A stretch of DNA of 61,847 bases from NCBI GenBank assembly GCA_934096945.1, contig CAKOND010000008.1:1-61847 (forward strand), read 5' to 3'. A program made the translations under genes and the position numbers. This DNA is from an uncultured Bacilli bacterium. GTDB taxonomy: Bacteria; Bacillota_I; Bacilli_A; RF39; UBA660. Positions 52,015-61,625 of the stretch are shown here, piece by piece. Under the pieces are notes generated by a model that worked only from the letters and a program-made list of their open reading frames with translations, had not been told where the DNA came from and ran no database searches. The number at the start of each line of letters is the position of its first letter. The first letter of the stretch is position 1.

Positions 52015-53973
52015 TATTATTTTATCTTCTTTAGAATAATCATTATCATCTTTATTATTTTTATTATTATTCTCTTTATTATTTTGACTACTGTTGCTAT
52101 TTTCTTTAGTATTTTCATTATTAATACTTTTACTATTAACAACATAAACAGTAAGTTCTTTTATCGTAGATAGTAAAACATTCTTATGAACACTTTGACT
52201 TCCAATTAATCCCACAGCAACGTCGTTATTATAAAACTCACTATCACTATCAACATATTTTACAGAAAGAGATATATTATGACTATTACAATAACTTTCA
52301 GCATCACTCACAGTTTTACCCACAAAACTTGGAAGTAGTTCACCAGACTGACCATTCCTCTTTCCCTTACCAGGAACACTCTTTTTATACTCTTCATTTA
52401 CAGAAAAATTAAATGTCTTGATAGCTTCTTCTTTCTCCTTTTCCAAAATAACATTAAATGCTTTTTGAATATCCATTAAACTATCTTTATAATATCCTTG
52501 AGCTGAAGTATTTCTACCTTGAGATGGAACATAAACATTTAAACTAAATGTTTCTAAAGTAGCTTTTTCAATATTTAAACTAGCTTTTCCAGAAAGTTTA
52601 TTTCCCAAAACTTCCTTAGCAACATTGTAACCAGATAAAATTGTATCAGTTTCCATATTAGTTGCTATATTTTTACTAACAGCATTTAAAATATTTTGAA
52701 ATTCCTTTATACTTGAAAAATGCATTGATTTATTTGCTATTGCTTCCACTACTTGTTGTTGGTGTCTAACTCTATCTAAGTCACTACCTATATACATATG
52801 ACGACATCTAGCATAAGCAAGTGCTTGTTCTCCATTTAAAGTTTGTTTTCCTGGGTTCATACATACAAGTTTATCTCCAAACTTTCTATCACTATTTTGT
52901 TCACAAACTTTACCATTATACTTATCAGCCATATATGTTGGTGCTTCAACATCTACTTCTACTCCTCCAACAGCTTCCACTAAATCAACAACACCTTTAA
53001 AATTAATTTTAACATAATAATCAATATTAATATCTAAAAAATTATTTATTGTACTTATTACACAACTTGTACCATAAGCCGCAGAAGAATTAATCTTAGC
53101 ATAAGTATTATTATTACAAGCAATAGGTACATAAGTGTCTCTTGGAATAGAAAGAAGTATTGCATTTAAAGTCTTTGGATTAAATGACATAATCATTAAA
53201 GTATCTCCATTAAAAGCAGCACTTGCATTAAGTCCATCGCCTTCAGAATCAACTCCTAAAAACAAAAATGTAAGTGGTTCATTAAAATCTTTATTGCTAA
53301 CTAAATCCAAATCTTCATTTTGCCTTTTTTCACTATACTCATACACTTTCTTGGTATCATTATCTATATTTTCAAATCCTTCTTCATTTTTAAATAAAGT
53401 TATATAATTACCAGGAACAAATATAGCATCAACAACCCCATCATATAAATCTCCAATCATTTTAATATAATTAGTATATTCTTCTGTATCATTACTTAAC
53501 TTTTTTTTCTTATAAAGTTTAGTTGACAACTCATAATTATCACTATCAACATTTTTATTTATAATACCAATCTTACTATTATCATCAAATTTATTATCTT
53601 TTAAAGTAATCAAATATGAAGTATAAAGTATATTCTTGTTTTCTTGTAAATTATCTAAATTATTATAAACATAATTAATATAATAACTACCTATAAAAAA
53701 TAATATAGTAAGTAAAATAGATATAATGGTTGTAATAATTAAACCTTTATATTTTTTTTGAATCAAATTAAGTAAATTCCAAAAAGCATAAAAAACTAAA
53801 TATAGAATAAATAAAATAATAAATATAATTCTAAGTAAAGTTTCAACACCAGTTAAACTCAGTAAAGATTTGACAAATAAAACTAAACCAATTAAATATG
53901 AAATATTTGTTAAATAATAAAGTATTCTTAAAAATTTATTTGATTTTTTTAATTTTTTAATTATTTTATTCAT
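51997..53973 (-). CDS. LCP-family glycopolymer transferase with PASTA-like domain
   Basis: LytR-CpsA-Psr enzymes attach teichoic acids or capsules to peptidoglycan. Three membrane helices lie at about 15-115. The LCP catalytic core is FLFLGVDSEGDGLNASAAFN, GDTLMIMSFNPKTLNAILLS, IPRDTYVPI and YARCRHMYIGSDLDRVRHQQ. Near residue 540-610 is a PASTA-like module (LPSFVGKTVSDAESYCNSHN), which normally binds peptidoglycan. The end is a long Asn/Lys-rich disordered tail. Length is 658 aa. It overlaps the upstream small membrane gene by 8 nt. Confidence 0.9.
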   Translation of the reverse strand: MNKIIKKLKKSNKFLRILYYLTNISYLIGLVLFVKSLLSLTGVETLLRIIFIILFILYLVFYAFWNLLNLIQKKYKGLIITTIISILLTILFFIGSYYINYVYNNLDNLQENKNILYTSYLITLKDNKFDDNSKIGIINKNVDSDNYELSTKLYKKKKLSNDTEEYTNYIKMIGDLYDGVVDAIFVPGNYITLFKNEEGFENIDNDTKKVYEYSEKRQNEDLDLVSNKDFNEPLTFLFLGVDSEGDGLNASAAFNGDTLMIMSFNPKTLNAILLSIPRDTYVPIACNNNTYAKINSSAAYGTSCVISTINNFLDINIDYYVKINFKGVVDLVEAVGGVEVDVEAPTYMADKYNGKVCEQNSDRKFGDKLVCMNPGKQTLNGEQALAYARCRHMYIGSDLDRVRHQQQVVEAIANKSMHFSSIKEFQNILNAVSKNIATNMETDTILSGYNVAKEVLGNKLSGKASLNIEKATLETFSLNVYVPSQGRNTSAQGYYKDSLMDIQKAFNVILEKEKEEAIKTFNFSVNEEYKKSVPGKGKRNGQSGELLPSFVGKTVSDAESYCNSHNISLSVKYVDSDSEFYNNDVAVGLIGSQSVHKNVLLSTIKELTVYVVNSKSINNENTKENSNSSQNNKENNNKNNKDDNDYSKEDKIIKDLLN

Positions 53974-54592
53974 TTATTTCACCCGCTTTATATTCTACAA
54001 CATACACTTTTCTGTCACTTTTAATTAGTGTAACTGTTCCTTCTTTATCATAACCTAAATCTTTTTCATAATTCCATTTTAAAGTCACAACAAAACTACT
54101 TACATCTTCCTCACTTAATTTAAATGTATCTTCATGTACATCAACTACTTCTATACTACTTACAATAGGTAAATCTTGTATTCTTTTTCCATAAGTATTA
54201 TCCTGTATTAATTTATAAAGTGTATCTTCAACATTTAATTTAAAGTTATCTATATTATCAGGATAAACATATTCTAATGAACCAACATCATATTTATTAA
54301 TTTTATTATCCATAGTAAACAAATCAATTATAAAAAGTTTTGCTACTTCCTCAGAATAATCCTCATAATTAATATCTTTATTATTTAATATTTTTTTTAA
54401 ATTTTTATATGTATTTTTCATTAAACTAGTGTCTCTTTCATCTAAAGTATAAGAAAAATCTACAATACTATCAACAACTTTAACATTGTTTTTAGGTACA
54501 TCTTTTCCTATATTTTTTACTACTAATAACCCAATTATAAGAATTATACATATTATTAACATTAATAATAACAACTTATACTTTTTCTTCAT
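53966..54592 (-). CDS. Membrane-anchored protein of unknown function
   Basis: I start at ATG 54592 (GGAG 6 nt ahead; an ATG 12 nt earlier overlaps that site), giving about 208 aa. One N-terminal helix (YKLLLLMLIICIILIIGLLV) is followed by an extracytoplasmic helical and beta domain with no motif I recognise. It lies between an LtaS-like gene and the LCP gene with overlapping ends, so it is probably part of the same glycopolymer pathway. Confidence 0.78.
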   Translation of the reverse strand: MKKKYKLLLLMLIICIILIIGLLVVKNIGKDVPKNNVKVVDSIVDFSYTLDERDTSLMKNTYKNLKKILNNKDINYEDYSEEVAKLFIIDLFTMDNKINKYDVGSLEYVYPDNIDNFKLNVEDTLYKLIQDNTYGKRIQDLPIVSSIEVVDVHEDTFKLSEEDVSSFVVTLKWNYEKDLGYDKEGTVTLIKSDRKVYVVEYKAGEINE

Positions 54593-54593
54593 T

Positions 54594-56609
54594 CTATTCT
54601 CCATCCATATCTTTATTTTTTAATAAATCATATACGATAATAGCATTTGAAACCATTAATCTATTTTCAGCTTCTAAAGCTTTATTATCTATATATTCTT
54701 TACTTATTTCTTCTCCCTTTAAAGGCAAATATTCATTAGTTGAATTATTATAATATACTTTACTAGTTAAGAAATTCCCATTTGGATATACCACGATATT
54801 ATTATCTTTAACACTAAATATATCTTCACCAACATTATATTTATTAGTAATTCCATACATATTTAAAATTGTAGCAGCAACGTTGTACATACCCATAGTA
54901 TAAGTAATATCTCCCTTAAATATACTTTCTAAAGACTTATCTTTAGTCCAAATTATTAAAGGTGTTTTCTTATTAAGCTCATGAGCATAATAATCATAGT
55001 CTACATAATTTTCATCATTTTTAGAATAAACATCACCAGTTTCAGGATTTAAATTATATAAATAATTAATTTCACTTCTACTTAGTTTGGCATCATGATC
55101 GCCATAAAATACAAATACAGTATTATTAAAATGATCAGAAGATTTTATATAATCTAAGAATTCTCCGAGAGCACTATCGGCATAATTTGCACTTTTAATA
55201 TATTCACCTACTGGTGTATTTGATAAATAATCATAACTTTTAGTTATAGTATTGCCTCTACTATCAGTTGTTTCATAATAACTAGTTAAATCAATATCAC
55301 TATGCATACTTGCAAGTTTAAATGGTGAATGATTTGATAAAGTTATAATAGTACCCATATAATTTTGATTAGAGTCTTCTATTTTTTCTAAAATAGGAAT
55401 TGCCTCTTTAAAGAACAATTTATCATTTATTCCTAAATTTATAACATCCTTATCAGTATATTCAAATACATCACGAAAATACATATTTTTATATCCTAAA
55501 GATGGATGTGCTTTATTTCTATTCCACATACTAGATAAATTACCATGCATACTAAACGTATTATAGCCTTTACTTGCTAAATATTTTGGTATAGTAAAAT
55601 AGTTTCTATCATAGTAACTTACAAACACCGTTCCACTAGATGCTGGCATTAGACCAGTAAGTAAAGTAAATTCTGTATCGCTTGATGTACCAGTAGATAC
55701 TTGAGGATAAAAATTAGTAAAATGCATTCCTTCATTTGCTATTTTTTTCAAATTCGGAGTTACTTCTTCACCATTAAATTTTAAATTCATTAAGAAACTT
55801 TGCATACTTTCCATATGCACAAATACAATATTTTTATTACTTAATATACCAGTATACTTATTATCTTTAGTTTGCTCTTTATTATCAAAATAATCATTAA
55901 ATTCTTGAATAGCTTTTTCTTGACCAAATAAACTACTTATTTGAGGTCTTAAAAATTGTACAAAATCATTACCTTGATACATTATAATGCCAAATCTTTC
56001 CACAATATATATTCTATTCCATTGTTTAGAAAGTCTACTATAATCAGAGTTTGTGGCAACACCAAATGTATAGCTTACAAATAATAAACTAATAACTAAA
56101 GTACTAACAAACATTTTCTTACTCTTTTCAATCTTATCAATAAAATAATAATAAGATGAAGATAATAATTTTTTATGTATCAAATAAAATATAGCAGGTA
56201 TTATTATATAAATGCCATATGAAAGTCTAATTTTATCCAATATAGATCCTGTAACAGTTTCAGTTTGTCCCATCGTAGCAAGTTCTCCAATTGATGCAAA
56301 TGATGTAAAGAATCTATAATATACTGAGGAAATCAAACACATTAAATTAAAAATTATTAGCCAACTAAAATAATATTTAAATTGACTTTTAGGCTTTGTT
56401 AAATAACCAAAACTACCAATTAAAAGAATAAAACCTAAATCTGTTATTAAAGGTTTAAATTTAAAAGCAGATCCAATCGTAAATTTTCTAACACATATCG
56501 TAGCAATAAGTGAAAGTATAACATAAGATATAAATAAACGATTAGTAATAATATATTCAACAACGTTTTTTCTGAAACTTCTAAGAGTATTTTTCATATT
56601 TTGATTCAT
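54594..56609 (-). CDS. Lipoteichoic acid synthase-like sulfatase
   Basis: LtaS enzymes polymerise glycerol-phosphate on a lipid anchor. Five membrane helices lie at about 25-200. The extracellular domain has KNIVFVHMESMQSFLMNLKF (metal site), FYPQVSTGTSSDTEFTLLTG, YNTFSMHGNLSSMWNRNKAH and FVFYGDHDAKLS. The position of the nucleophile Thr of LtaS (TSDAEF) reads SSDTEF here, so Ser may replace it. Length is 671 aa. It heads a three-gene envelope operon. Confidence 0.9.
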   Translation of the reverse strand: MNQNMKNTLRSFRKNVVEYIITNRLFISYVILSLIATICVRKFTIGSAFKFKPLITDLGFILLIGSFGYLTKPKSQFKYYFSWLIIFNLMCLISSVYYRFFTSFASIGELATMGQTETVTGSILDKIRLSYGIYIIIPAIFYLIHKKLLSSSYYYFIDKIEKSKKMFVSTLVISLLFVSYTFGVATNSDYSRLSKQWNRIYIVERFGIIMYQGNDFVQFLRPQISSLFGQEKAIQEFNDYFDNKEQTKDNKYTGILSNKNIVFVHMESMQSFLMNLKFNGEEVTPNLKKIANEGMHFTNFYPQVSTGTSSDTEFTLLTGLMPASSGTVFVSYYDRNYFTIPKYLASKGYNTFSMHGNLSSMWNRNKAHPSLGYKNMYFRDVFEYTDKDVINLGINDKLFFKEAIPILEKIEDSNQNYMGTIITLSNHSPFKLASMHSDIDLTSYYETTDSRGNTITKSYDYLSNTPVGEYIKSANYADSALGEFLDYIKSSDHFNNTVFVFYGDHDAKLSRSEINYLYNLNPETGDVYSKNDENYVDYDYYAHELNKKTPLIIWTKDKSLESIFKGDITYTMGMYNVAATILNMYGITNKYNVGEDIFSVKDNNIVVYPNGNFLTSKVYYNNSTNEYLPLKGEEISKEYIDNKALEAENRLMVSNAIIVYDLLKNKDMDGE

Positions 56610-56704
56610 ATTTTATCCCTTCTTACTTAAAAAGTATAACAAATATTAACATTTTTATCAATTACTGTTGCAAAAGTTTCATAAATTTGATACAATTTAT
56701 TTAC

Positions 56705-56779
56705 GCAGGTGTGGTTCAATGGTTAGAATATAACCTTGCCAAGGTTGGGATGGGAGTTCGATTCTCCTCACTTGCTCCA
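56705..56779 (+). tRNA. tRNA-Gly (anticodon GCC)
   Basis: The acceptor GCAGGTG pairs with CACTTGC (one G-T pair), with T discriminator and encoded CCA. D-arm GGTTCAATGGTTAGAATA, anticodon loop TTGCCAA (GCC) and T-arm GTTCGATTC are normal. Total is 75 nt. Confidence 0.97.
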
Positions 56780-56816
56780 AAAGATAAAATCGTCGCACCA
56801 AAGCGATGTTAATGAT

Positions 56817-56847
56817 TAAATCAATCAGAAATGATTGATTTTTTTTG
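56817..56847 (+). terminator. GAAA-loop terminator after tRNA-Gly
   Basis: AATCAATCA-GAAA-TGATTGATT followed by T residues. Confidence 0.85.
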
Positions 56848-56874
56848 TCGTTTAAGAAAGGTGTTGATGATATT

Positions 56875-57148
56875 ATGATAAAAATAATCAAACAAGAAAT
56901 GGTTTTAGTATCTTCTCCAATGAAAAGAAAACAAGTAAATAAATATTTGGGTTATTTAAGAGAATATTTTGAAATTGAATATCGTGAAGACAAAGGAGAT
57001 AGAACTGAAAATGGTATGACAGTATTTGACTGTCCAATACTAGATAATTATACCTATTATAGGTTTAAATTTATTTAAAGGCAAAGATATTACATTTGGA
57101 TTAGTATTTAGACCTACCACTAAAGAGATAATTAATGAAAATAAGTAA
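56875..57148 (+). pseudogene. Frameshifted small gene of unknown family
   Basis: ATG at 56875 (GGTGTTGATGAT ahead) opens MIKIIKQEMVLVSSPMKRKQ and continues to NYTYY. Then the frame shifts by one base near 57060, and the original reading resumes as NLFKGKDITFGLVFRPTTKE and IINENK. The full protein would have been about 90 aa. The current frame ends early at 57078. A degenerate N-terminal copy exists near 61.6 kb. Confidence 0.6.
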
Positions 57149-57392
57149 GTAAATAATAAGGAGCATAAGTAATTGATATCAACACACTAAACAAAACCTT
57201 ATTGCATAAGACTTCTATGTGATATCAAACTTATTTTGCACATGCAAAATTGTCCCACGATTATGGGCTAATACTTCTTGAATTTACTTATTTTATAAGC
57301 AAAAGTTGTGGGACAAAGTGTGGGACGAAATTTACATTACTAAAGATTGTTTAAAAATGTTCAGCCCACTAAGTTTTTTATCAATTTTATCA
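57149..57392. other. Gap with inverted repeats and a possible integrase tail
   Basis: No gene. TGTCCCAC and GTGGGACA form an inverted pair about 50 nt apart (near 57251-57315). On the plus strand KVVGQSVGRNLHY and stop resembles the end of some tyrosine recombinases, but only 13 residues remain. Confidence 0.35.
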
Positions 57393-57424
57393 AAAAAAGG
57401 ACGACTATTATTTATAAGTCGTTC
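57393..57424 (-). terminator. Terminator of the orphan 343-aa gene
   Basis: On the minus strand ACGACT pairs with AGTCGT and is followed by seven T residues. Confidence 0.75.
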
Positions 57425-57428
57425 TTTA

Positions 57429-58460
57429 TTATTTATTGTTATTGTTGTTTTCAATGGTTCTAACTAATTTTTTTACTTTATCATTTTCAATTGAAGTAGT
57501 TGTGGTTTTAACATCAGGATCTTCATCCAAATCATATACTCCATCAAGTTCGTGACTTTCTTTAAATGTTGATTCAGATAAATCAAATTCTAATGTTTTT
57601 TTATACTCCCCAAATACCATACTCATTAATGTTTCATACCCTTGTATTAAAAGTTCGTAATTTGCACGGGGTAAATAAGGATTTTTATAAGAACTAACTT
57701 TCAATTCTTTATCAAAGCGATAAAGTGTAGCAATTCTGCTTGAAAAAACACTATATACTTCTAATAATTTTTCTCTTATTGAACTTTTACCTGTTCCTTT
57801 TGAAAAGTCCATATCAGTTCCAATGATTTTTGGTAAATCCATTTCAAATAAATATTTATTAATATCATCACATTGCTTTGGATATTTATGATAATCAGAT
57901 TCAATATCTATATAACTTCTCCAAATATGATTTATTATTTCAGCAGCAATATATTTACCAGCTAGTATTTCTTTTTCTTCTAATTCTATTCCTGATTGTG
58001 GAATATTTCTTTTTGGTTTATCTTTTAAGTATTCTCCAATAATATTTCTAATTTTCCAAGCTGTACCTTTATAATCATCATACTTACTGCATCCATTATC
58101 CATAAAATATGTGTTAATAACACTTTTATCATAATCACTCAATTTATTATTAGCACTAATAATATAATCTCTATCATCTGCACTATATGACATATTCATA
58201 TGTGGTCTTTTTTCAATTATTTGACCTGTTCTATAATTTTTACTAGACCAATCGGCATCTATTTTTCTTTCAAAAAATCTTTTAAATAATTCTTCACCAT
58301 CGTATAAAACATCATCAACTTCCATTTTTGTTTCAAAAAAATGTAAAAAATCTATGAACTCACTAGTTGAATATTTTGGTTCATAACCATTTTTTACTTT
58401 ATACATAGCATATTCAACTATTAAATCATCTACTGTTAATCTGTGTTCTAAATTTACCAT
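57429..58460 (-). CDS. Hypothetical island protein (343 aa)
   Basis: I do not recognise a family. The protein is soluble with many helices. It opens HRLTVDDLIVEYAMYKVKNG and has FIDFLHFFETKMEVDDVLYD, KLSDYDKSVINTYFMDNGCS and NYELLIQGYETLMSMVFGEY. The C-terminus LDEDPDVKTTTTSIENDKVK ends in an Asn repeat. It looks intact, with a clear terminator. It lies between the two tRNA-Gly-end repeats with broken genes around it, so an accessory role such as defence or mobile-element function is possible. Confidence 0.75.
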   Translation of the reverse strand: MVNLEHRLTVDDLIVEYAMYKVKNGYEPKYSTSEFIDFLHFFETKMEVDDVLYDGEELFKRFFERKIDADWSSKNYRTGQIIEKRPHMNMSYSADDRDYIISANNKLSDYDKSVINTYFMDNGCSKYDDYKGTAWKIRNIIGEYLKDKPKRNIPQSGIELEEKEILAGKYIAAEIINHIWRSYIDIESDYHKYPKQCDDINKYLFEMDLPKIIGTDMDFSKGTGKSSIREKLLEVYSVFSSRIATLYRFDKELKVSSYKNPYLPRANYELLIQGYETLMSMVFGEYKKTLEFDLSESTFKESHELDGVYDLDEDPDVKTTTTSIENDKVKKLVRTIENNNNNK

Positions 58461-58687
58461 AAAAAACCTCCCTCAATTGCATAATATTATATCATATTTT
58501 TTATTAAATAACAAACAATGTATTTTATTTTATATTTTTTTATGTTATTTTATATTTTTTTATGTTAAAATGAATATGTAATTAAGATTTATCTCTTATT
58601 ACATTTGTAGTAAAATGTTTCTCAAACGAGATACACACTTGCTCCAAATTGATAGGAAACTCGGAAAATTTACTTCTGAGGGTAATA

Positions 58688-58718
58688 AATGCTAACTAGA
58701 AATAGTTAGTTTTTTTGT
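58688..58718 (+). terminator. GAAA-loop terminator before a broken gene
   Basis: CTAACTA-GAAA-TAGTTAG with seven T residues. Upstream from about 58560, TGTAAT/ATTACA, CTC/GAG and CTCGG/CTGAG dyads suggest a short structured leader RNA. Confidence 0.75.
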
Positions 58719-58737
58719 TATGTAAAGGATCCTTTTG

Positions 58738-59209
58738 ATGTTAAATATAGAAACAAAAGAATTAAAAATAAGTGATAAATTACAAAGAAAATTTGATATT
58801 GGATGGAAGATTTACAATACTACTCCAATTATAAGTAATGATTCAATTAAAAATATTACAGATACAAATGTTGCTCATGTTATGCCACATATCATTGTTA
58901 TTAAGAATAATAAATACCTAATGTTTGATGAATGTGATGATGTTTATATAAATACCTTTAAAAGCAAAATATCATTTAAAGATTTAGAAGGTAAAAGCAC
59001 AAAGAATTACAAACATCTACAATAAAGAAAATATTTTAGGTAAAACTTGGAGAGATTTAATAAGAATAATACCTATAAAAGATAATGATAAATTTAAAAG
59101 TAACAAATTAAAACTCGGAGTAATTACTATTAATTTATCAAATATAAGAAGTACAGATGGAACACAGCTATATAAAAATATTTTTAAAACAAGTAAAGTA
59201 CCAACTTAA
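58738..59209 (+). pseudogene. Frameshifted gene of unknown family
   Basis: The frame from ATG 58738 reads MLNIETKELKISDKLQRKFD, then NVAHVMPHIIVIKNNKYLMF to about 59015. After a one-base shift the reading resumes as NKENILGKTWRDLIRIIPIK and ends FKTSKVPT. The whole would be about 156 aa. No family is recognised. It follows a GAAA-loop terminator. Confidence 0.6.
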
Positions 59210-59297
59210 TAGTTTTTTAATATAAATATTTATACTAATTTAAATTATTATTTATACTCTTGTTATATTAATTCTTTATATTATATTATTATATTAT

Positions 59298-59366
59298 GTG
59301 TGACAAAATCATCACCCCTAGATGGACATTTTCATCACACCCTGATGGACAAAATCATCACACTGT
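59298..59366. repeat. Three tandem 23-bp repeats
   Basis: Three units share GACAAAATCATCAC or GACATTTTCATCAC, e.g. GATGGACAAAATCATCACAC. Repeated short terminal motifs like this occur at ends of IS21-type elements; no transposase gene is here. The flanking 250 bases hold no gene. Confidence 0.75.
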
Positions 59367-59467
59367 GACATTTGTTATTATTCTTTCTTTCAAAATAAAA
59401 AGACTAGTTATATTTCAAACCAATCTCACTAATAAATTGTAATTTATCGTCCATTTGAACTTAAATA

Positions 59468-60403
59468 TTATAATTGGAATGTCCATTTTTTTATTGTGTC
59501 TTTTACTCCCTGATGAATATCTTTTTTTAATACTTTTTTATATTCTTTTTTTGCGTTAAGTATATCAGGTTCTCCATCTATTTCTCTCATAACATGATTA
59601 ACTTTTTCTGGAGTATACGTAGTTATTCCATCTAAAGAAGATATACTATCTAATTTTCTATAATCTGCTTGTATATCTGCCATACCTGTTATTGCTAATA
59701 CTTTACCTTTATATTCTTTAAGCATACTTATATATTCTTCATCACTTAACGAAGCATGTTCTTGCATGTATTTTGTATTAAAGAAACCACCATTATAGAA
59801 AAATCTTGACTTGTTACTTTTAGATGCTCTATTAAATAAATCTGTCACCTGTTTTTCTATTCTATTTTTTGTTAATACTTTTCTTAGGTACCAACCTAAA
59901 ATACCTTTCATATCTTGAACTTGATCAAAAACTAAATAATTTTGATATTGAAGTGCTTCTTTTAATCCCATACAAGCTCCACCTAATAATATAATTCCCC
60001 GAAGTTCTTCAGTTTTTGTAAGTAATGTAGCAATCATAGCACCTTCACTATGCCCACACACTACTATTTTTTGTTCATCTATATAATCTAATTTTTTAGC
60101 ATAATGAATTACATTAGCTGCATCTGATACTAAATCTGATAAACCACCCGTTTTATAATCTCCAATAGATTCGTGTGTTCCTCGTTTATCGTATCTTATA
60201 CAAACATAACCCATTTCAACAAACATATCAGATAAATTTTTATATAGATTTGTTTTAAAACCAAAGGAATTACCATCTCTATCAGTTGTTCCAGTACCCA
60301 TTATGAGTAATACAAGTGGTCTTTTCTCATTTTTATCTCTGTATGCAATAGTTGCACCTATATTTATATCATTTGAGATAATTACTTTTTCTTCATTAAT
60401 CAT
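59468..60403 (-). CDS. Alpha/beta hydrolase
   Basis: The protein (about 311 aa) has LVLLIMGTGTTDRDGNSFGF (oxyanion region), the nucleophile elbow VVCGHSEGAMIATLL (GHSEG), and likely catalytic Asp and His in TGMADIQADYRK and EKVNHVMRE. Substrate is unknown; similar enzymes are acyl or peptide hydrolases. I start at ATG 60403, 8 nt after AGGAGG, overlapping the upstream XRE gene by 8 nt. The two are coupled. Confidence 0.85.
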   Translation of the reverse strand: MINEEKVIISNDINIGATIAYRDKNEKRPLVLLIMGTGTTDRDGNSFGFKTNLYKNLSDMFVEMGYVCIRYDKRGTHESIGDYKTGGLSDLVSDAANVIHYAKKLDYIDEQKIVVCGHSEGAMIATLLTKTEELRGIILLGGACMGLKEALQYQNYLVFDQVQDMKGILGWYLRKVLTKNRIEKQVTDLFNRASKSNKSRFFYNGGFFNTKYMQEHASLSDEEYISMLKEYKGKVLAITGMADIQADYRKLDSISSLDGITTYTPEKVNHVMREIDGEPDILNAKKEYKKVLKKDIHQGVKDTIKKWTFQL

Positions 60404-61019
60404 TTTCATTACCTCCTGATAATACTTTTTTGTTCCAAGATTTTTTTTCACATTTAGGACATTTCAAATATCTAGTTCTATTTATATGCATAGCCCACAA
60501 AACACTTTTAAAAGTTGGAATATATTTATGATGACACTTCTCACACTCATAGTATCCTGCTGTTTGTTCTATCCTTAAACAATAAGTAATTCCAATTATA
60601 AAAGGTATAAAACCAACTACAATTAATAATAATCTATATATATCTTTTATCTTTGCAAAAGAAGCAACAAATACACAAGTAAAAAGTATTATTGATACCA
60701 ATATTCCAATAAATATTTCTAAACTTAATAATTGTTTATCTTTTTGTTCTTTTAGTTTTATAATTTCTAATAAATTTTTTTCTAATCTTTTTTCACTATC
60801 TTTCATATCTACAACTTCTCCACTAAATAGATCATTAATAGTAATATTTAAAACTTTACATAACTCGGCAATTATTCCAGAATCAGGCATACATATTCCG
60901 TTTTCCCATTTTGAAATTGCTCTATCTGTAACACTTAACTTTTCAGCTAACTCACTTTGAGTTATCTTTTTTTCTTTTCTTTTTTGTTTAATAAATTTTC
61001 CTATTTTAACTTGATCCAT
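60396..61019 (-). CDS. XRE regulator with membrane and zinc-ribbon domains
   Basis: The N-terminal helix-turn-helix (MDQVKIGKFIKQKRKEKKIT, LSVTDRAISKWENGICMPD) is followed by two membrane helices (LEIFIGILVSIILFTCVFVA and LLLIVVGFIPFIIGITYCL). A C-terminal zinc ribbon has YYECEKCHHKY and LKCPKCEKK. Length is 207 aa. The start is ATG 61019, after AAAGGAG. This type of membrane XRE regulator is often next to the gene it controls, here the hydrolase. Confidence 0.88.
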   Translation of the reverse strand: MDQVKIGKFIKQKRKEKKITQSELAEKLSVTDRAISKWENGICMPDSGIIAELCKVLNITINDLFSGEVVDMKDSEKRLEKNLLEIIKLKEQKDKQLLSLEIFIGILVSIILFTCVFVASFAKIKDIYRLLLIVVGFIPFIIGITYCLRIEQTAGYYECEKCHHKYIPTFKSVLWAMHINRTRYLKCPKCEKKSWNKKVLSGGNEND

Positions 61020-61439
61020 AAAGTTATCTCCTTTCATAATTTAATTTTACATTAAATTACAAAAACATAACACGAACTAGAAGTTGAGTTTAACAAATTA
61101 CTATTTATCTGTCACTTCCATATATAATTATACCATCATTTGGGTAAATTTTATTACTAAATTAAAACATCCAAGATTCATCCAACATTTCTAGTATATA
61201 TCCAACATTTGGAAGTAAAATAGAACCTTGCAAGCCCTTTAATTAAAAGGGATAAATTGAAAGTATGGTAGAATTCTTCCATATTTTTAACTCAATTTTG
61301 CAAGTGCAAAATAAGAAATGATAGCACTATAAATCCTTTATTTATAAAATGTAAATTAGTGTAGTGCTATCATTCCCTTTATCCTGCTTAATAATTATCA
61401 TCACTTTTTTGTTAAAATTTAGTTTTTTCATGGTATACT
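61020..61439. other. Non-coding gap with a long inverted repeat
   Basis: No gene is visible. A 13-bp perfect inverted repeat, AATGATAGCACTA with TAGTGCTATCATT (61317-61329 and 61362-61374), encloses 32 nt. It could be a terminator, operator or miniature element end. Confidence 0.5.
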
Positions 61440-61584
61440 TATATCAGTTAGTAGTTTATTACTACCTATTATACAGAAAAATAAAGGTTGTCCGACTTCA
61501 ACCTTTATGGCTCCATTGACGAATCTGTTCGAACTATTTAGTTTGAACTTGATATATAGAATCAATCGAAAGATTGATTTTTTT
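61440..61584 (+). ncRNA. Candidate structured RNA with GAAA-loop terminator
   Basis: After a TATACT element at about 61435 come four successive hairpins: GTAGT/ACTAC (61451-61465), a 10-bp ATAAAGGTTG/CAACCTTTAT stem (61481-61508), a GTTC/GAAC-type dyad near 61527-61548, and the terminator AATCAATC-GAAA-GATTGATT with T-run. No frame of note. It precedes a degenerate copy of the small gene at 56.9 kb. Confidence 0.45.
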
Positions 61585-61625
61585 GTATCTTACAAAAACA
61601 TCATCCTAAAGAAAGGATGATGTTT

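Larger units (their letters stand above)
56769..58648 (+). repeat. Putative att repeat of the tRNA-Gly 3' end
   Basis: CACTTGCTCCAAA, the last 11 bases of tRNA-Gly plus two, occurs at 56769-56781 and again exactly at 58636-58648. The island between them holds the orphan 343-aa gene and a broken small gene. A 13-bp duplication at a tRNA end suggests an integration site; no integrase is present now. Confidence 0.45.

Noticed and set aside
57290..57350. Tyrosine recombinase tail in the tRNA-Gly island
   Set aside because: KVVGQSVGRNLHY is suggestive but an in-frame stop lies just upstream, so nothing can be shown.
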